28,133 bases of DNA from JAJYSO01 sp964586655 (GTDB lineage Bacteria; Bacteroidota; Bacteroidia; Flavobacteriales; Flavobacteriaceae): contig CAZPGY010000025.1 in assembly GCA_964586655.1 (NCBI GenBank), forward strand, positions 1 to 28,133, given 5' to 3'. The position numbers and the translations under genes were made by a program. The notes beneath the pieces were generated by a model. It worked only from the letters and a program-made list of their open reading frames with translations. It made no database searches and was not told the origin of the DNA. Of this stretch, positions 16,210 through 25,300 are shown piece after piece. How positions within the stretch are numbered: the first letter of the stretch is position 1; each line of letters opens with the position of its first letter.

Positions 16210-16605
16210 ATGGATTTTGGAAGCAGAAATAAAATCAGTACGAAATTCAGCATGTCCTCCATGACGGACATCATTTTTCTCTTATTGATTTTCTTTTTAT
16301 TGACCTCATCGGCAGTTACTCCGCACGCTTTGGATCTTTTGCTCCCCAAATCGAGTGGAAAAACAACCAATGTACAAAACGTGGCGGTGAGCATTACCAA
16401 TGAGCTCAAGGTCTATGTTAACAATAAACCGGTAAGTTTTAACAGCTTAGAAAGCACCTTAAACTCAAGCTTACAAGGAGTAGAAAACCCCACCATCGTA
16501 TTGCGAGCCGAAAAATCGGTTCCCGTAGACAAGGTGGTTCGGGTTATGGATATTGCCAACCGGAATAAATATAAACTGATATTGGCGGTGAGTCCGAAAG
16601 AATAA
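16210..16605 (+). CDS. exbD: ExbD/TolR family biopolymer transport protein
   Basis: A 131-residue protein with one membrane helix (about 20-38) and a periplasmic domain. The essential proton-pathway aspartate is D20 in SMTDIIFLLLIFFLL. The periplasmic part ends with the typical AEKSVPVDKVVRVMDIANR pattern. It partners with ExbB in the energising complex. Many flavobacterial clusters carry two exbD genes in tandem; only one is present here. The 76 bases to the next gene contain no obvious terminator. Confidence 0.94.
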   Translation: MDFGSRNKISTKFSMSSMTDIIFLLLIFFLLTSSAVTPHALDLLLPKSSGKTTNVQNVAVSITNELKVYVNNKPVSFNSLESTLNSSLQGVENPTIVLRAEKSVPVDKVVRVMDIANRNKYKLILAVSPKE

Positions 16606-16681
16606 TTCTTTTTAGGGAGAAGTTGGAAACACACCACACTTAACAGTAGGTCAAACAATTAAAGTGTAAAATCGGAACGCA

Positions 16682-17554
16682 GTGATTTACCTTAAAACAA
16701 AATATGAACGGAAATCATTTATCATCACCTTGGTGATATTTGCCGTGATGTTTTTATCTTTCTTTTTGTTTGGGCTCCATTACATGTATCCGCCCAAAGA
16801 GCGCGGTATTGCGGTAAATTTTGGAACTTCAGAAGTCGGGATGGGTGATCAGCGCCCCACAGAACCGGTTAAATCTGCTCCCGTCGCTTCCTCACAACCC
16901 GAGGAATCGCAACCCAAAACTCAAGAACAGGAACAAACCTCCGACCAACAGCAAGAAGAGGTATTAACGCAGGACACCAAAGACGCCCCGGTTATTAACG
17001 ACAAAAAGAAACCGGAGCAGCCTAAAGAAAAGGTAGACAAACCCGAAAAAGAGAAACAAAAACAAGTTGAAGAAACTCCGCCACAACCTGAACCTGAACC
17101 GGATCCTCAACCCGATGAGTCGACTAAAAAAGCCTTAGAAAACATTCTTAACGGTCCCAAACGAGACGGAAGCGGAACTCAGGGAGAAGGCGACGATCAG
17201 CAAGCGGGCAACAAAGGCAAAATCAACGGCGACCCCAATGCCGATTCTTATTATGGACAAGGACAAGGCACCGGCGGCGATGGCAATTATCGCCTTGGCG
17301 GTCGCGAGGCTTTGGTCAAGAAAAAGTTTGTTCAAAATTGCAATCAATCCGGTACAGTGGTAGTGGAGATTAAAGTAAATCGTCAAGGAGAAGTTGTTAA
17401 AGCGATTCCCGGCGTCAAAGGAACCACCAACACCGACCCCTGTCTTTTAAAACCCGCCAAACGCGCTGCAATGGCCACCAAATTTAATGCAGACCCCGAA
17501 GCTCCGCGCATTCAAACCGGTAAGATTATATATGAATTCAAATTATCTGACTGA
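16682..17554 (+). CDS. tonB: TonB-like energy transducer
   Basis: A 290-residue protein with a short cytosolic start, one membrane helix (about 14-35), a long Pro/Glu/Gln/Lys-rich periplasmic spacer (about 55-150), and a C-terminal domain (about 200-290) with GTVVVEIKVNRQGEVVKA and a terminal KIIYEFKLSD strand, as in TonB-family proteins. It would pass energy from ExbB/ExbD to outer-membrane TonB-dependent receptors. The start is GTG at 16682; the next in-frame ATG lies inside the membrane helix, so GTG is the only sensible choice. The C-domain holds two cysteines (in QNCNQSG and DPCLL) that could form a disulphide. It ends six bases before folC. Confidence 0.88.
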   Translation: MIYLKTKYERKSFIITLVIFAVMFLSFFLFGLHYMYPPKERGIAVNFGTSEVGMGDQRPTEPVKSAPVASSQPEESQPKTQEQEQTSDQQQEEVLTQDTKDAPVINDKKKPEQPKEKVDKPEKEKQKQVEETPPQPEPEPDPQPDESTKKALENILNGPKRDGSGTQGEGDDQQAGNKGKINGDPNADSYYGQGQGTGGDGNYRLGGREALVKKKFVQNCNQSGTVVVEIKVNRQGEVVKAIPGVKGTTNTDPCLLKPAKRAAMATKFNADPEAPRIQTGKIIYEFKLSD

Positions 17555-17560
17555 TCGCTG

Positions 17561-18781
17561 ATGTCAAACTACAAAGCAACCTTGGACTGGCTTTTTAGCC
17601 AGCTTCCCCTCTACCAACGTCAAGGTAAATCGGCCTATAAAAAGGACTTGACCAATATTAAAGCTTTAGCCCATCACCTCAACAATCCGCAGCATCAGTT
17701 CAAATCTATTCATGTAGCCGGCACTAACGGAAAGGGATCGGTTTGTCATATCTTGGCTTCTATCTTTCAAGAAAACGGCTACAAAACAGGTTTGCACACT
17801 TCTCCTCACCTCAAAGATTTCAGAGAACGCATCAAAATCAACGGCCGGATGATTCCTCGCAGCTATGTTGTAGATTTTGTACAAACCCATAAGGAGTTTT
17901 TGGAAAAACAGAAACTTTCCTTTTTTGAGATGAGCGTGGGCATGGCATTTGACTATTTTGCCCACCAACGAGTAGATATTGCCATCATTGAAACCGGACT
18001 TGGCGGGCGTTTAGATTCGACCAATATCCTCGAGCCCGAGCTTTCAATCATTACCAATATCGGATTTGACCACACCAAAATTTTAGGAGATACCCTGAGT
18101 AAAATTGCCTGTGAAAAAGCCGGAATCATTAAAGCGAATACTCCGGTCGTCATTGGAAGAAAACAAAAGGAAACCACTCCGATTTTTACCCAAAAAGCAG
18201 CTTTAACCCGGTCTCCGCTTTATTTTGCCTCCGCCCATACCTATCCTGATTACACCTCAGATTTAAAAGGAGAATACCAGCGAGAAAACAAGAATACCGC
18301 ATTAACGGCTGTGAAAATTATGCAGGACAAAGCCTGGTCATTAACCTCTGAAAGCATCCTAAAAGGTGTGCAACAAGCACAAAAAAACACCGGATTGCAA
18401 GGACGCTGGCAGCAATTGGCCGAATCGCCAAAAATCATCAGTGACACCGCCCACAATGCAGAAGGCTTGAGCATTGTTTTAAATCAACTTCAACAACTGC
18501 CCCATCAAAATCTTCACTTTGTCCTGGGCGTAGTCAACGACAAAGACTTGCGTAAAATTTTGCCTTTATTCCCCAAAAATGCTTTCTATTATTTTTGCAA
18601 GCCCAATGTTCCGCGGGGATTAAGTGCAAAAGAACTACAACAAACTGCCGCTTTACATCACCTGAAAGGAAAAAGTTTTAAGACGGTAAACGCCGCCCTA
18701 TCTGCTGCCAAAAAGGCGGCTCAAAAAACGGATGTTATATTTGTAGGGGGGAGTACTTTTACGGTAGCTGAAATTTTATAA
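17561..18781 (+). CDS. folC: Folylpolyglutamate synthase / dihydrofolate synthase
   Basis: A 406-residue Mur-ligase-superfamily enzyme that adds glutamate to dihydropteroate and to reduced folates. The P-loop is GTNGKGS (54-60). ETGLGGRLDSTN, the NIGFDHTKILG segment and EKAGIIK are the standard FolC signatures, and SDTAHNAEGL opens the C-terminal domain. The ATG at 17561 fits the family start. It is six bases after tonB and reads as the last gene of the exbB-exbD-tonB-folC unit; no functional link with TonB is implied by the sequence. No convincing hairpin follows before the tRNA promoter. Confidence 0.95.
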   Translation: MSNYKATLDWLFSQLPLYQRQGKSAYKKDLTNIKALAHHLNNPQHQFKSIHVAGTNGKGSVCHILASIFQENGYKTGLHTSPHLKDFRERIKINGRMIPRSYVVDFVQTHKEFLEKQKLSFFEMSVGMAFDYFAHQRVDIAIIETGLGGRLDSTNILEPELSIITNIGFDHTKILGDTLSKIACEKAGIIKANTPVVIGRKQKETTPIFTQKAALTRSPLYFASAHTYPDYTSDLKGEYQRENKNTALTAVKIMQDKAWSLTSESILKGVQQAQKNTGLQGRWQQLAESPKIISDTAHNAEGLSIVLNQLQQLPHQNLHFVLGVVNDKDLRKILPLFPKNAFYYFCKPNVPRGLSAKELQQTAALHHLKGKSFKTVNAALSAAKKAAQKTDVIFVGGSTFTVAEIL

Positions 18782-18799
18782 TTTTTTAGGCAGGAATAC

Positions 18800-18829
18800 T
18801 TTGTGGAAATCAAAATTGAATTATATTTG
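18800..18829 (+). promoter_or_regulatory. Promoter of the tRNA-Val genes
   Basis: TTTG (18800-18803) and TATATTTG (18822-18829) are separated by 18 bases, matching the Bacteroidota primary sigma promoter (TTTG, about 19, TAnnTTTG). The -7 box ends 13 bases before the first tRNA, right for a short leader. It is the best promoter in the window. Confidence 0.7.
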
Positions 18830-18842
18830 CACCTGTGAATTT

Positions 18843-18917
18843 GGGCGCGTAGCTCAGTTGGTTTAGAGCACTTGGTTTACACCCAAGGGGTCGGGGGTTC
18901 GAATCCCTCCGCGCCCA
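18843..18917 (+). tRNA. tRNA-Val (anticodon TAC)
   Basis: A 75-base cloverleaf. Acceptor GGGCGCG pairs with CGCGCCC, the D-arm stem is GCTC/GAGC, the anticodon arm is CTTGG-TTTACAC-CCAAG with TAC at 18878-18880, and the T-arm has the TTCGAAT loop. The discriminator is A and CCA is not encoded. It reads GUA and GUG. Confidence 0.98.
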
Positions 18918-18920
18918 CAA

Positions 18921-18950
18921 AAATCTAAAGAGTTTTCTTTAGATTTTTTT
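18921..18950 (+). terminator. Terminator-like hairpin between the two tRNA genes
   Basis: AAATCTAAAG (18921-18930) and CTTTAGATTT (18937-18946) are perfect complements with a 6-base loop, followed by T residues. Only about 16 bases separate it from the next tRNA, with no promoter visible there, so it may act as a partial terminator or processing site. Confidence 0.6.
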
Positions 18951-18965
18951 ATTTAGAAATTAATC

Positions 18966-19040
18966 GGGTCATTAACTCAGTTGGTTTAGAGTGTTACCTT
19001 GACAGGGTAGAAGTCATTGGTTCGAATCCAATATGACCCA
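18966..19040 (+). tRNA. tRNA-Val (anticodon GAC)
   Basis: A 75-base cloverleaf. Acceptor GGGTCAT pairs with ATGACCC, the D-arm stem is ACTC/GAGT, the anticodon arm is TTACC-TTGACAG-GGTAG with GAC at 19001-19003, and the T-arm is ATTGG-TTCGAAT-CCAAT. The discriminator is A and CCA is not encoded. It reads GUC and GUU, completing Val decoding with its neighbour. Confidence 0.97.
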
Positions 19041-19048
19041 CACAAAGC

Positions 19049-19074
19049 AAAGCCTCCGGTCGGAGGCTTTTGAA
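19049..19074. terminator. Bidirectional terminator between tRNA-Val and murF
   Basis: AGCCTCC and GGAGGCT form a GC-rich stem with a 4-base GGTC loop, flanked by AAA and TTTT. It lies 8 bases after the second tRNA and 29 bases beyond the murF stop on the other strand, so it can serve both. Confidence 0.8.
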
Positions 19075-19102
19075 ATTTTTATCACGTTTATTTACTTCCG
19101 TT

Positions 19103-20377
19103 CTACAGCACTGCTAACAAGCGTTCCATAGCCATTCCACGAGAACCTTTTACAAGGATGGCAGACGACTGAAAGTTCTTTTGCGCTACCGCCGTTTGCA
19201 AAGCTTTAAAATCAGTAAACTGCTCTACTCTTTGAACTTGGGTTTTGCCAAAACACTCCCCACAAACCAAAGCTTCATCCAAATCTGATGCCTCTAAGTA
19301 ATTCACTATGGCTTGATGCTCTTTTAACGCCGTCTCCCCTACTTCAAACATATCTCCCAAAACAGCCACTCGCTTTTGAGCCGGAAATTTCTCAAAGTTT
19401 TCTATTGCCAAAGCCATGCTTGTCGGGTTTGCATTATAAGCATCGAGAATAATCTGATTGGTTCCTTTTTCAATAATTTGAGAACGATTATTGTCAGGTA
19501 TATAATTTTCTATTGCCCGTTTAATAGCCGCTGTTTTTACTTTAAAATATTTACCTACGTTAATGGCCGCTGCTATGTTCTTTGCATTATAATCTCCGAG
19601 CAGATGGCTGTAAATTACAGTGTCATCATAGCACACCGACACATAGGGATCTGCATTTTTTAAAACCACTTGGCAATCTACATTGTCATGTTTACTAAAG
19701 GATATTGTTTGCCCTCCCTTACTCTGTTTGACTTCAAGCGGATCATCTGCGTTGACAAATATTTTTTTACCGTTGGCCTTCAAGAAATCATAGAGCTCAC
19801 TTTTGCCTTTTATCACCCCTTCAAAACCGCCAAATCCTTCTAAATGAGCTTTTCCAAAGTTGGTAATATATCCATAATCCGGTCGGGCGATTTCACAAAG
19901 TGAGGCAATTTCTCGCTGATGATTGGCTCCCATTTCAACAATACCCAAAGTCGTACGCTCATTCATGTTTAAAAGCGTCAAGGGCACCCCAATGTGATTG
20001 TTGAGATTGCCTTGCGTAAATGTCACTTGATGTGTTTGCGCCAATACCGCTGCCATCAGCTCCTTGGTGGTGGTTTTACCGTTACTCCCCGTAATGGCAA
20101 TAATGGGAAGGCCGAGATATTCCCTGTGATAAGCCGCTAACTTTTGCAAGGTTTTCAACACCTGATCAACTTTAATAAAGCGAGAGGTATCGGGCAGCCC
20201 TTCCTCCTCAACAACAGCATAAGCGGCTCCTTTTTCCAGGGCCTTTTGAGCAAATTCATTTCCATTAAAATTAGCGCCCTTTAATGCAAAGAACAGTTTA
20301 TTCTTCAGGTTTTGGCGGGTGTCGGTAGAAACGCCTTCACTCTTTAAAAAGAGTCGATGGATATCAGAAATTTTCAT
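19103..20377 (-). CDS. murF: UDP-N-acetylmuramoyl-tripeptide--D-alanyl-D-alanine ligase
   Basis: A 424-residue cytosolic ATP-dependent ligase that adds D-Ala-D-Ala to the UDP-MurNAc tripeptide, the last cytosolic step of the peptidoglycan precursor. The N-terminal substrate domain includes VSTDTRQNLKNKLFFALKG, the P-loop is GSNGKTT (97-103), the central domain has IGVPLTLLNM and VEMGANHQREI, and the C-terminal domain opens with LDAYNANPTSM. I start at the ATG at 20377 (MKISDIHRLFLKSEG); an upstream in-frame TTG at 20437 would read through a terminator hairpin and does not match the family. The hairpin after gldJ ends only 15 bases before this ATG, so murF is either fed by read-through or has a promoter overlapping gldJ. 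Confidence 0.96.
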   Translation of the reverse strand: MKISDIHRLFLKSEGVSTDTRQNLKNKLFFALKGANFNGNEFAQKALEKGAAYAVVEEEGLPDTSRFIKVDQVLKTLQKLAAYHREYLGLPIIAITGSNGKTTTKELMAAVLAQTHQVTFTQGNLNNHIGVPLTLLNMNERTTLGIVEMGANHQREIASLCEIARPDYGYITNFGKAHLEGFGGFEGVIKGKSELYDFLKANGKKIFVNADDPLEVKQSKGGQTISFSKHDNVDCQVVLKNADPYVSVCYDDTVIYSHLLGDYNAKNIAAAINVGKYFKVKTAAIKRAIENYIPDNNRSQIIEKGTNQIILDAYNANPTSMALAIENFEKFPAQKRVAVLGDMFEVGETALKEHQAIVNYLEASDLDEALVCGECFGKTQVQRVEQFTDFKALQTAVAQKNFQSSAILVKGSRGMAMERLLAVL

Positions 20378-20391
20378 TACAGTCTGCTCAT

Positions 20392-20426
20392 AAAAAAACC
20401 CTTCGTTTCTCAAGCAAAGGGTTTTT
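20392..20426 (-). terminator. Terminator-like hairpin between gldJ and murF
   Basis: On the minus strand AAAAACCCTT and AAGGGTTTTT pair over ten bases with a 13-base loop, followed by two further T residues. It lies 35 bases after the gldJ stop and ends 15 bases before the murF ATG, where it could end gldJ transcripts or attenuate murF. Confidence 0.75.
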
Positions 20427-20460
20427 AAGTTTATCAATAAAGTTAAATAAATCGGTGTTT

Positions 20461-22113
20461 TTAATCTGCGCTACGTCCTTTTTTAAAGCTCGACCCCACC
20501 CGTGACATGGCGCATCTAAAACCAATCCAGTTGGTAGCCATATCTTGAGGGAAGTAACGGCGTTGCGCCGGATCAAGCCAATAAGCATAGTCTTTCCAAG
20601 AACCGCCTTTAACTACACGTGAGGTTTTGCTGATTAAGGTAGTACGATTTCCGGTATCCATCTGCTTATTCAATTCAGAACTTCCGGTACTGTCTGTAGC
20701 CAAAGTAACTTCAGGCTGCGGAGAGTTGTACATACGTTGTGCCTCAGTCAAAGGACCTTGTTTATAGTAATATCTTGAAGACATTTTATCTCCATCTGCA
20801 TAAGCACGGTTATCGCTTCTGCTATAGTTCATACGCAAGTAGGTTTGGTCCTCAGAGATGGGTTCCTTAGCAAGCGAACCCGGAAGGGATCGTGCTACAA
20901 TTCTACCATTTCTCAAGGTATCATATTGCACTTCATCAGCACCGAGTACATTAACGCTTCCATCTTTATTAATTACATTTTTCATATATACATTACCGCG
21001 ATAGTAATTAAAATCACTTAAATCCATATTAATTCGCGGACGATAAACATCGGCCACCCATTCGGCCACATTACCGGCCATATCATAGAGTCCAAAGTCA
21101 TTAGGCGGATAACTCATCACCTCATTAGTGATATTGGCACCATCACTGGACCATCCGGCTACACCGGCATAGTCACCATAACCATGTTTAAAGTTTGCCA
21201 ACTGATCTCCTTGCTTGTTTCGCTGTCTGGAAATGGTATATTGTCCTTCCCAGGGGAATTTTTTTCGACCGCGATAGTTGTTGTATTGACGGTTGGAGGA
21301 CAATCCCATCGCAGCATACTCCCACTCTGCCTCGGTGGGCAAACGATAGGCCGGCAAGATGATCCCATCTTTACGCATAACATTTTTGTGAGTGGTATCT
21401 CCAAAAATCACCGTATACAGTCTTTTACTGTTTTTACCCTGTGTCAAAGAATCGCCTTCTCCATACACTTTTTTAGGAGCAGCCAAATACGTTTCAGTAC
21501 TAAACTGGGTACCTTCTTCATGCTGCCAAAGCGCTCCTTCTTTCAAATAACCTTTCTCTAACAATCGCAATTCATTTACGCGATCGGTTCGCCATTGGCT
21601 AAACTCTGTGGCCTGAATCCAACTTACCCCGACTACCGGATAATTTTGATAAGCCGGATGCCTCAAGTAATTATAAACCAGCGTTTTAAAGTTCCCTAAA
21701 GGGCTGCGCCACACCAAGGTATCGGGCAATGCTCCTTTAAGAATTTGTGAATATTCTTCTTTTGAAGGTGGGAAAGTATAGCGCAACCAATCGAGGTATT
21801 GCAGATACATTCTATTGGTTACTTCGCTTTCGTCCATATAAAAGGACGCCACGGTTTGTTGAGTGGGCACATTATTCCAATCACTCATCGGATCATCAGC
21901 CACTTTACCCATGGTAAAGGTTCCGCCCGGCACAAAAACAAGTCCGGGACCGGTTTCTTGCCCTTTATAATCTACCACATAAGAAGGGCCGCCATTTTTT
22001 CCGGTCAAATCCCAGCCCGTTGCACGCGACGTTTTTTGGGCATTATTACAACTGGCTACCAAACCGGCAGCAAGCGTTATTGCCAAAAGTTTTAAAATCA
22101 GTTTAACATTCAT
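20461..22113 (-). CDS. gldJ: Gliding motility / type IX secretion lipoprotein GldJ
   Basis: A 550-residue outer-membrane lipoprotein. The lipobox VASC places the lipidated cysteine at C22 after a short hydrophobic helix. The rest is a formylglycine-generating-enzyme-like fold (family of SUMF1) with interruptions: GLVFVPGGTFTMG, ESEVTNRMYLQYLDW, YPVVGVSWIQATEF, YRLPTEAEWEYAAMG, GLYDMAGNVAEWVADVYRP and the terminal GGSWKDYAYWL...GFRCAMSR. In Flavobacterium johnsoniae GldJ is needed for both gliding and type IX secretion and stabilises GldK; its extreme C-terminus is reported to matter for gliding only. It is divergent from porU and upstream of murF. Gene identity is firm; whether this organism glides cannot be judged from gldJ alone. 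Confidence 0.95.
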   Translation of the reverse strand: MNVKLILKLLAITLAAGLVASCNNAQKTSRATGWDLTGKNGGPSYVVDYKGQETGPGLVFVPGGTFTMGKVADDPMSDWNNVPTQQTVASFYMDESEVTNRMYLQYLDWLRYTFPPSKEEYSQILKGALPDTLVWRSPLGNFKTLVYNYLRHPAYQNYPVVGVSWIQATEFSQWRTDRVNELRLLEKGYLKEGALWQHEEGTQFSTETYLAAPKKVYGEGDSLTQGKNSKRLYTVIFGDTTHKNVMRKDGIILPAYRLPTEAEWEYAAMGLSSNRQYNNYRGRKKFPWEGQYTISRQRNKQGDQLANFKHGYGDYAGVAGWSSDGANITNEVMSYPPNDFGLYDMAGNVAEWVADVYRPRINMDLSDFNYYRGNVYMKNVINKDGSVNVLGADEVQYDTLRNGRIVARSLPGSLAKEPISEDQTYLRMNYSRSDNRAYADGDKMSSRYYYKQGPLTEAQRMYNSPQPEVTLATDSTGSSELNKQMDTGNRTTLISKTSRVVKGGSWKDYAYWLDPAQRRYFPQDMATNWIGFRCAMSRVGSSFKKGRSAD

Positions 22114-22313
22114 AGTCCACTTAATAGTTTGAGTAATTTCAGGTCTGCAATATAAAATATTTAAGTCGACCTGACAAGATTTTTTTATCAGTTCTTTTTA
22201 TTTCAAGTTCCTATAGTTATAAAATAAACGCTAATTTTGGGGCTTTAGTATAGGATTATTTATATATCTCATTCTTTATATAATACTAATATTTTATAAA
22301 CGTTCTGAAAGTA
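22114..22313. other. Divergent gldJ-porU promoter region
   Basis: A 200-base, very AT-rich spacer between the two divergent starts that must carry both promoters. The last 80 bases before porU are almost all A and T. I find no clean TAnnTTTG box on either strand; TATATTGC before gldJ (about 22148-22155, minus strand) is the nearest. Confidence 0.4.
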
Positions 22314-25300
22314 ATGAAATTACATTTTCTATTAATCTTAACAGTTTTCAGTGGTTTTGCCTTGCATGCGCAGCATCGGGATTTTAAAATAAACTGGACC
22401 TCCCAAAAGAATATTGCCGCCAAAGAAGGGCAGTCTTTTCGGGTACCGGGTTTTTCAAGCCTTCATTTTAGCTTTAACCCCAGCATGGGTAGTATCACCT
22501 ACACGGCACAATGGGCGGTTAATGGACGGGTATCTTCTTATCAATTGTCCAATATTACTTATGAACGCCTTCCTAAAAAGTTGTTGAAAAACCTCAACCT
22601 TAAGGCTATTCCCACACATCCCGAGCTAAGCCTTAAAACAACCAAAGCCCGAAACAAATCCTATGCTTTTATAAGCCTCTCACCTATTGTTAACGATCGC
22701 GGGGTGTTTAAAAAGATTACCAGCTTCCGAATTAATTATCAACTGACCCACCGGCAGCGCAGCTCGGCAGTCAACAACACCCCCTCCATCACTAATTCGG
22801 TATTGGCTCAAGGTGCTTATTTTAAATTTCAAATCGATAAAAGCGGAGTTTATAAGCTCAGTAAAAGTTTTCTGAACAGTTTAGGCATGGAAACCGCCAA
22901 TATCAATCCACAAAAACTTAAAATTTATGGTTTTGGAGGTGCTATGTTGCCCTTGCCCAACAGCGACACTCGATACTATGACCCCCCTGAAGTGCCCATT
23001 CAAGTAGTTGGTGGAAACGATGGCAGTTTTGACGAGGGGGATTACATCTTGTTCTATGGAGTGGCCGCCAAAGGCAACTGGAACAATGACAGTAAAACTA
23101 ATCTCAACCTCTATGCCGATCACGCTTATTATTATATTACAGCAGATGGCGGAAACGGAAAGCGCATTTCCTCCTATACCCCGCCAAGCGGCAACGCCAC
23201 CACCACAATCACTACTTTTAATGACAGAGACTTTTATGAAGTAGACCAATATAATATTGGAAAGGTGGGGCGTCGTTGGTTTGGTGACCGATTTGACTTT
23301 CAAAGTCAACGCACCTATGAATTCAACTTCCCCAATATCGTTCAAGGTTCTGATGTCAAGTTGGTAGTTTATGCTGCTTCTTCCTCCGAAAGCAACACCG
23401 ATCTTATGGCAACTGTGAACGGCACCCCGGTAGGAGGTTTGCATTTCTTTGGCATTAATTCGGAAATCTTTGCACGCAGCGATAGGTTATCCACCACTTT
23501 TCCGGCGCAATCTGACCAGCTGCGCCTTCAGCTCACTTATCAAAACAACGGGAATCCGGCAAGTACGGCCTATCTCGACTATATCAACATTTTTGCCGAA
23601 CGAGAACTCATTGCAGGAAGTAAACAATTTGAATTTACTTATAAAGAAGCAGCCACTCAATCGGGAATCGGAAAATATCATCTTGAAAACACGGCCGACA
23701 TTTCTCAAATTTGGGACATCACCAATCCCTATCAAATAAGCCGCATGGTTGGTGACAACCAAAGTAATCAGATCGAGTTCAAGGCTTTGTTAGGAGAAGA
23801 ACGCCACTACATTGCCATCAGCCCGTCTGATTATTACACGCCGAGTATAGCTGATCGCACCCGAGTAGACAACATCAATTTAAAGGGAACCATTTTCAAG
23901 GGCCCCAATGGCAGTTTTCAAGATGTAGACTACCTCATTATTGCTCCACAATTCCTTATAAACCAGGCCAAACGCTTAGCTCAACACCGCAGAGAAAGCT
24001 ATGGACTGCGTGTGAAAGTAGTGCTGCTAAAAGACATTTACAAAGAATTCAACTCGGGTATGCCCGATATTTCGGCCATTCGAAATTTTGTGAAATATGT
24101 ATATGACAATGCCTCTTCTCCGGCTAATCGCCTGCAATACCTCTGCCTTTTTGGGGATGCTTCCATAGATTATAAAAATCGCTTGGAAGACAACAACAAT
24201 ATCATCCCCACTTATGAAAGCCTTTACAGCTACAGCCTGCGCTACACTTCCACGGCTTCCGACGATTTTTTTGGCATGATGGGCGACAGCGAAGGCAGCA
24301 TGGTTCCCAGCGATAAGCTGGATATTGCCGTAGGCCGCATTTTGGCCGATAGCCCCGAAACAGCTCAAGTACTGGTCGACAAAATCATTCAATATGACCG
24401 CAAGGAATCCTATGGCCCTTGGCGCAATAATTTTGTCTTAATTTCTGACGATGCCGATGTCTCCGGATCCGGAGGAGCGGGTTTGCAAATGGCCCTGGAT
24501 GCCCTTAGCGATGATATTTTTGACCACAAACCTTTTATTAATATCAAAAAGATACACAGTGATGCTTATGAGCAGGTGTACACTTCAGGCGGACAACGTT
24601 ACCCCGAAGTAAACGAAGCCATCACCAACAGTATTGAAGTAGGTGCTACGGTGGTCAACTATTTTGGTCACGGCGGCGAAAACGGATTGGCCAGCGAATA
24701 TATTGTCACCCGGGAAGGCATCAAAGACTGGAAAAACCAAAACCGGATGAACGTATTTGTGACCGTGACTTGCGAGTTTACTCGATTTGACAATCCACTC
24801 CGAATTTCCCCGGGAGAATTGGCGCTGTTAAACGACAAGGGCGGTTCCTTAGCACTGGTATCTACCATCAGAACCATTCCCGTTTACACCGGAACCATCT
24901 TCAACAATCAATTGGCGCCTTTTTTATTCAATTATACCAACCAAGGCTACAGCGTAGCAGAAGCCGTGCGGCGGACCAAAAACAGCATTTCTTCGGGTGC
25001 CAGACGCGTGGTATTCTTTTTTGGCGATCCGGCCATGCAGCTTGCCTTTGCCAAACCCAAAATTGAACTGACCGGCATCAACGGGCATCCCTTAAATCAG
25101 CCACAAGACACTTTAAAAGCCTTGAGCAAAGTAAAAATATCAGGACAAGTAGTGACGTCCGGCGGCAACCTGCTCAGCAATTATACAGGCACCCTAACCG
25201 CTACCGTTTATGACAAACCAATAGAGCGGCATACGCTGGGGAATGATGGCTCTACAGACTTTAACGGCAACTTGATCATCATGGATTTTGAAACCTTGGG

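Noticed and set aside
18843..19040. tRNA genes as an attachment site for an integrated element
   Set aside because: Both flanks are core genes (folC and murF), there is no integrase, and I see no duplicated tRNA 3' end nearby.
20378..20437. Upstream in-frame TTG start for MurF
   Set aside because: It would translate through the terminator-like hairpin and adds 20 residues absent from the family; the ATG at 20377 fits.
22881..23444. Antisense frame (187 codons) opposite porU
   Set aside because: Shadow of the porU reading frame; no start context and no family resemblance.
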